Made by a program: the position numbers and the translations under genes. The notes under the pieces were generated by a model. It saw only the letters and a list, made by a program, of their open reading frames with translations, did not search any database and was not told where the DNA came from. From JAICLV01 sp036380925 (GTDB lineage Bacteria > Actinomycetota > Actinomycetes > Acidothermales > Acidothermaceae), in assembly GCA_036380925.1 (NCBI GenBank), contig DASVDW010000108.1:1-19769 (forward strand): a stretch of 19,769 nucleotides of DNA, written 5' to 3'. Position 1 is the stretch's first letter. Every line of letters starts with the position of its first letter. This document shows, in pieces, positions 16,773 to 19,769 of this stretch.

Positions 16773-18199
16773 CGCAGCGGCCGCGCCACATCGCCTGGCT
16801 CTATGAGCGACGGTGGGACTCGTTGCGCTACCGGCTGTCGCACGTCGCCGTCGTCGTCGTCACATTCTGCTTGACCACATGGGCGCGGGCCAGATTCATG
16901 CCGAGTCCGCGGCCGGCGACGGCGTGGTGGGAGCACCTGCTGCAGATGTTCTCGTGGTCGTGGGTCGCGGCGTTCCCCGCCGCCGCGATCGGAGTCGTCT
17001 CGCTGGTCATTCCGCAATCGCGCCGACCCCTCGACGCCGGGACGCCGTGCGACATCTTGGTCTGCTTTCGCATCGTGTCACGTGGGCACAACGCCGCCGC
17101 GCTGTACGACACGGTGGAGTCGGTGCGCTCCTCGATGCGGAAGCGTCCGCTTTTCCCTTACTGCATTGAGGTTGTGACCGACCTGCCGGTCGACCTGCCG
17201 CCAGGTGACGACGTGCGCGGCTACGTCGTCCCGCCTGAGTACCGCACGCCAAGCGAGTCGCGGTACAAGGCGCGGGCTTTGCACTACCTCACCCACGCGT
17301 CGCCGATCCCATCCGACGCCTGGCTGTTCCATTGCGACGAGGAATCGCACGTGACACCGGGGCTGGTGGGCGGAATTCGCGACGCGGTCGTCGAGGAGAC
17401 CGCGCGCGCCGAACGCGGATTGACACCGCGAATCGGCCAGGGTCGGATCCTGTACTACCGGCACCTGCGCCGGCACCCGTTGCTCACGCTCGCCGACATG
17501 ATCCGCACCGGCGACGACGTGACGCGGTTCCGCACCCAGTTTTGGTCGGGCAAGTTGTTCTGCGGCATGCACGGGTCGTTCATCTTGGTGCGCTGCGACG
17601 TCGAGCGCTCGGTGTCTTTTGACGTCGGCCCTGAGGGCTCGGTCACCGAAGACGCCTGGTGGGCCTATCAGCAGGCCTTCAACGGCAGGGAATTCCGCTG
17701 GGTCGACGGCTTCATCGTCGAGCAGTCGCCGGAGCGCTGGCGTGACTTCGCCAAGCAGCGCCGACGCTGGTACTCGGGCCTTTGGAAGGTCTGCCTGTAC
17801 GCGCCGGCCCCGACCGGCGCCCGGGTGGCGCTGATGGCGTTCCTTGTGTCATGGATGCTGTCCGCCGTCGGCGCGATTTACACGATCGTCAATCTGGCCA
17901 CCGGCCTTGGCACGCCTGCCGTTCCGTCGGTGCTCGGCGCCGCGGTGCTGTCGTGGTACCTGTCCGCCTACTGGGTCGGCCTGCGGGTCAACCTGGCCGC
18001 GATGCCGTCAGAAATCCGGCCGGGCCGCGCCTATCGCGCGCTGCTGTACGCGATGCAGTTCGGGCTGTTCCCGTTGTTCGGCATCGCCGAAGCGGCGGCC
18101 ATGGTGCTCGCGGCGTTCTGGCCGGAGCGCGGCTTTCACGTCGTCCGGAAGTCTGGTGTCGGCAACGCGACCGCGCAGCAGCTTTCGCCGACCGGATAG
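16769..18199 (+). CDS. Membrane glycosyltransferase family 2 protein, Egghead (beta-1,4-mannosyltransferase)-like
   Basis: A 476-residue integral membrane GT. N-terminal helices are near 21-38 and 59-82, the catalytic domain spans about 90-345, and C-terminal helices lie near 351-379, 385-405 and 425-450. Catalytic landmarks in order: YKARAL (166-171), the DXD-like CDEES (189-193), GQGRILYY (223-230), LADMIRTGDD (241-250), GMHGSF (266-271), VSFDVGPEGSVTED with the general-base E/D 294-295, WVDGFIVEQSPERWRDF, and QRRRW (330-334). This order closely follows animal Egghead/BRE-3 glucosylceramide beta-1,4-mannosyltransferases, as I remember them. A nucleotide-sugar donor and a membrane acceptor are expected; sugar and acceptor are unknown. 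The GTG at 16769 overlaps the preceding stop (GTGA). Earlier in-frame starts lie inside the upstream gene. Confidence 0.85.
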   Translation: MTQRPRHIAWLYERRWDSLRYRLSHVAVVVVTFCLTTWARARFMPSPRPATAWWEHLLQMFSWSWVAAFPAAAIGVVSLVIPQSRRPLDAGTPCDILVCFRIVSRGHNAAALYDTVESVRSSMRKRPLFPYCIEVVTDLPVDLPPGDDVRGYVVPPEYRTPSESRYKARALHYLTHASPIPSDAWLFHCDEESHVTPGLVGGIRDAVVEETARAERGLTPRIGQGRILYYRHLRRHPLLTLADMIRTGDDVTRFRTQFWSGKLFCGMHGSFILVRCDVERSVSFDVGPEGSVTEDAWWAYQQAFNGREFRWVDGFIVEQSPERWRDFAKQRRRWYSGLWKVCLYAPAPTGARVALMAFLVSWMLSAVGAIYTIVNLATGLGTPAVPSVLGAAVLSWYLSAYWVGLRVNLAAMPSEIRPGRAYRALLYAMQFGLFPLFGIAEAAAMVLAAFWPERGFHVVRKSGVGNATAQQLSPTG

Positions 18200-18206
18200 C
18201 CGAACG

Positions 18207-19571
18207 CTACGGGCGCACCGCGCCGATGTAGTCAGGGCGGAAGGCGTTGTGGTTGCCGATCTGCTCGCCGGTCTGCGGCGCGTCGATCATGCGGCCGTCC
18301 CCGATGTAGATGCCGACGTGGTGGATCGTGCTCGGGTCGGAGGTGTTGGTGGCGAAGAACACCAGGTCGCCCGGTTGCAGCTGGTCGCGGGAAACGTGCA
18401 TGCCCTCGTCCCATTGCAGGCCGGTGTAGTGGCCGAGCGAGATCCCCGCCGCTTGGTAGGCGCGCATGGTCAGCCCTGAGCAGTCGTAGCCCGGGACGTT
18501 CTGGGTGCCGCTCGACGTGACGGTTGGCCCGACCTCACCGGCGCCCGCCCATCGGTACCAAACCCCGATCTGGCTTTGCGCGAACGCGACCGCGGTGGCC
18601 CGCTGCGCCGCGGTGGAGACGGAGTGGCCGGTGCCGGGCGTGACCAGGTCGACCGGCGCCGCGGTCGGGGCGCCACCCGACCCTCCCGTGCCACTCGCCA
18701 GCTTGGCCAGCTGAGCCTGGCGCTTGCGGGCCTCCTCGGCCGCCTTGCGCGCGGCGGCCTGCTGGGCGGCCAACTCGGCCAGACCTTGGGCCCGAGCGGC
18801 GGCGAGGCTCTTCGCCTTGCCCTTCAAGACCGCGAGCTGCGCCTGCAGCTGCAGCTGGCTGTCCTTGATCTGCGACACCTGCTGCGCCTGGGAGTTCATC
18901 GCGGCAAGGGCGGCGTTCTTGGCCTGCGCGGCCGCGTCGCTGGCTTTGCGTTGGTCGGCGACCGCTTGGTCCGCCGCCTGCTGCGCCTGCCGCTGCGCCG
19001 TCTCAGCGCGCTTCATCGCCTCGATGATCGCTCTCTCGTGCCGGGACACCGCCGCCAACGCGGCCTCCCGATCGACGAACGTCTCCGGCGAACCGGAGGT
19101 GAGCAGCGCGTTGAGCTGGCTCACCCCCGCCGAACCGCGGTAGCTGTCCGCCGCGAACTGATTCATGGCGATTTGCGCTTCGGAGCGCTGCTGAGTCGCA
19201 AGGGCCAATTGAGCCTGCGCCGCTTGCGCCGCCTGCTGCGCCGCGCCGAGTTTGGCGACCGCCCCGTTGTATTTCTCGACCGAAATCTCAGCGTTGTTAT
19301 TCAACCTCGAAAGTTCGGCGTTGGCGGCCGCCAGCTGCGCCTCGGTTTCACCGATTTGGGTCGCTTTCGAATGCGCGGCGGCGTTGGCTTGGTCGACCTG
19401 GGACTGACTGGGGATGACCGGTTTCTTCGCGGCGAAGGCAGGTGTGGCGCCGCTCGCGACAATCACGCAAGCGATTCCGCCGGCGACGACAGCGAGCGCC
19501 GCGCGTCGTCCGGCCTGCGGCTTCTTGCTCGTAACTTCCGGCTGCCACGGCGAACCGCCGACCTCGCGCAC
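18207..19571 (-). CDS. Secreted NlpC/P60 peptidoglycan endopeptidase with coiled coil (RipA-like)
   Basis: A 454-residue exported wall hydrolase. An n-region with KK/RR is followed by a hydrophobic stretch (24-42) and likely cleavage after AFA (47). Residues about 55-290 are Ala/Gln-rich heptad-like coiled coil, broken near 145-165. A Gly/Pro/Thr linker follows (292-315), and the NlpC/P60 domain spans about 322-454. Its catalytic Cys is C364 in GYDCSGLTM and the His is H418 in HHVGIYIGDG. D430 takes the third-residue position, where RipA has Glu. It should cut stem peptides during division or growth. The GTG at 19571 has GGAGG five bases upstream; in-frame ATGs at 19649 and 19673 are alternatives with poorer ribosome sites. 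It converges on the GT gene, 7 bases apart. Confidence 0.9.
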   Translation of the reverse strand: MREVGGSPWQPEVTSKKPQAGRRAALAVVAGGIACVIVASGATPAFAAKKPVIPSQSQVDQANAAAHSKATQIGETEAQLAAANAELSRLNNNAEISVEKYNGAVAKLGAAQQAAQAAQAQLALATQQRSEAQIAMNQFAADSYRGSAGVSQLNALLTSGSPETFVDREAALAAVSRHERAIIEAMKRAETAQRQAQQAADQAVADQRKASDAAAQAKNAALAAMNSQAQQVSQIKDSQLQLQAQLAVLKGKAKSLAAARAQGLAELAAQQAAARKAAEEARKRQAQLAKLASGTGGSGGAPTAAPVDLVTPGTGHSVSTAAQRATAVAFAQSQIGVWYRWAGAGEVGPTVTSSGTQNVPGYDCSGLTMRAYQAAGISLGHYTGLQWDEGMHVSRDQLQPGDLVFFATNTSDPSTIHHVGIYIGDGRMIDAPQTGEQIGNHNAFRPDYIGAVRP

Positions 19572-19688
19572 CCACGCCTCCGTCGTCCCACGACCTGTCA
19601 ACAAGCCCGAATCCACCGGCCATGGCGCGCGTTTTGCCTTCAGTCGCATACGCCTTGAGACAAAGCGCGGCAAAGCCGGGCGGTGCTG

Positions 19689-19743
19689 ACGATAGCCGTT
19701 ACGTCACAACTGCAACAGAAGTCACAGCAATCTCGTCTGCAAC
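19689..19743 (-). promoter_or_regulatory. Direct repeats and possible promoter upstream of the NlpC/P60 gene
   Basis: On the minus strand TGTGAC occurs twice in the same orientation, 18 bases apart (plus-strand GTCACA at 19703 and 19721), and GTTGCAG occurs twice, 27 bases apart (plus-strand CTGCAAC at 19710 and 19737). TTGCAG (19715-19710) with TATCGT (19694-19689) could be a -35/-10 pair with short spacing (15). The repeats could be an activator or repressor site. The rest of 19572-19769 shows no gene on either strand that I can support, and the region continues past the window edge. Confidence 0.35.
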
Positions 19744-19769
19744 GGCGATGAGTTCACGCTGAATTACAC

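Noticed and set aside
19572..19769. Possible c-di-AMP (ydaO-yuaA) riboswitch, often found before NlpC/P60 and rpf genes in actinomycetes.
   Set aside because: The characteristic GGGG-rich junction elements and paired stems could not be found in the visible leader on the minus strand.

Overview
The window is high-GC, densely packed bacterial DNA with the gene content and order of an actinomycete chromosome. From the left edge to position 14712 every gene lies on the minus strand. The order is panC / DUF2520 / PH / PH / DUF3180 / folK / folB / folP / DUF2156 / folE / ftsH, then hpt / tilS / metalloprotease / dacB. As I remember it, Mycobacterium tuberculosis has the same backbone in two separate blocks, Rv3602c-Rv3610c and Rv3624c-Rv3628. 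I cannot name the genus from sequence alone.

Region 1 (1-10143, minus) reads from ftsH through folE into a long overlapping series. ftsH encodes a membrane AAA+ protease. folE, folP, folB and folK cover four steps of tetrahydrofolate synthesis. Between folE and folP sits a lysyl-phosphatidylglycerol-synthase-like membrane protein, joined to folP by an ATGA overlap. The series continues with a DUF3180 membrane protein and two bacterial PH-domain membrane proteins. After a 94-bp gap come a Rossmann/DUF2520 dehydrogenase-like gene and panC (pantothenate synthetase, cut by the window edge). Seven gene junctions overlap by 1 or 4 bases, which points to translational coupling.

Region 2 (10418-14712, minus) holds dacB, a DUF2342-type zincin, tilS and hpt, in transcription order. 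Three tandem 15-16 bp repeats lie just upstream of the zincin start and leave its start codon ambiguous.

Region 3 (14805-18199, plus) starts divergently from dacB. It contains inorganic pyrophosphatase (ppa) and a two-gene unit: a 466-residue multi-spanning membrane protein I cannot assign, and a GTGA-coupled membrane glycosyltransferase. The glycosyltransferase resembles the animal Egghead/BRE-3 beta-1,4-mannosyltransferases. This pair is the least explained part of the window and the best candidate for an undescribed envelope-glycan function.

Region 4 (18207-19571, minus) is a secreted NlpC/P60 peptidoglycan hydrolase with a long coiled coil. It converges on the glycosyltransferase with only 7 bases between the stop codons. 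Its upstream region (19572-19769) carries direct repeats and weak promoter-like hexamers.

I saw no rRNA, tRNA, CRISPR array, insertion sequence or prophage gene. The many long open frames antisense to these genes look like GC-driven shadows.
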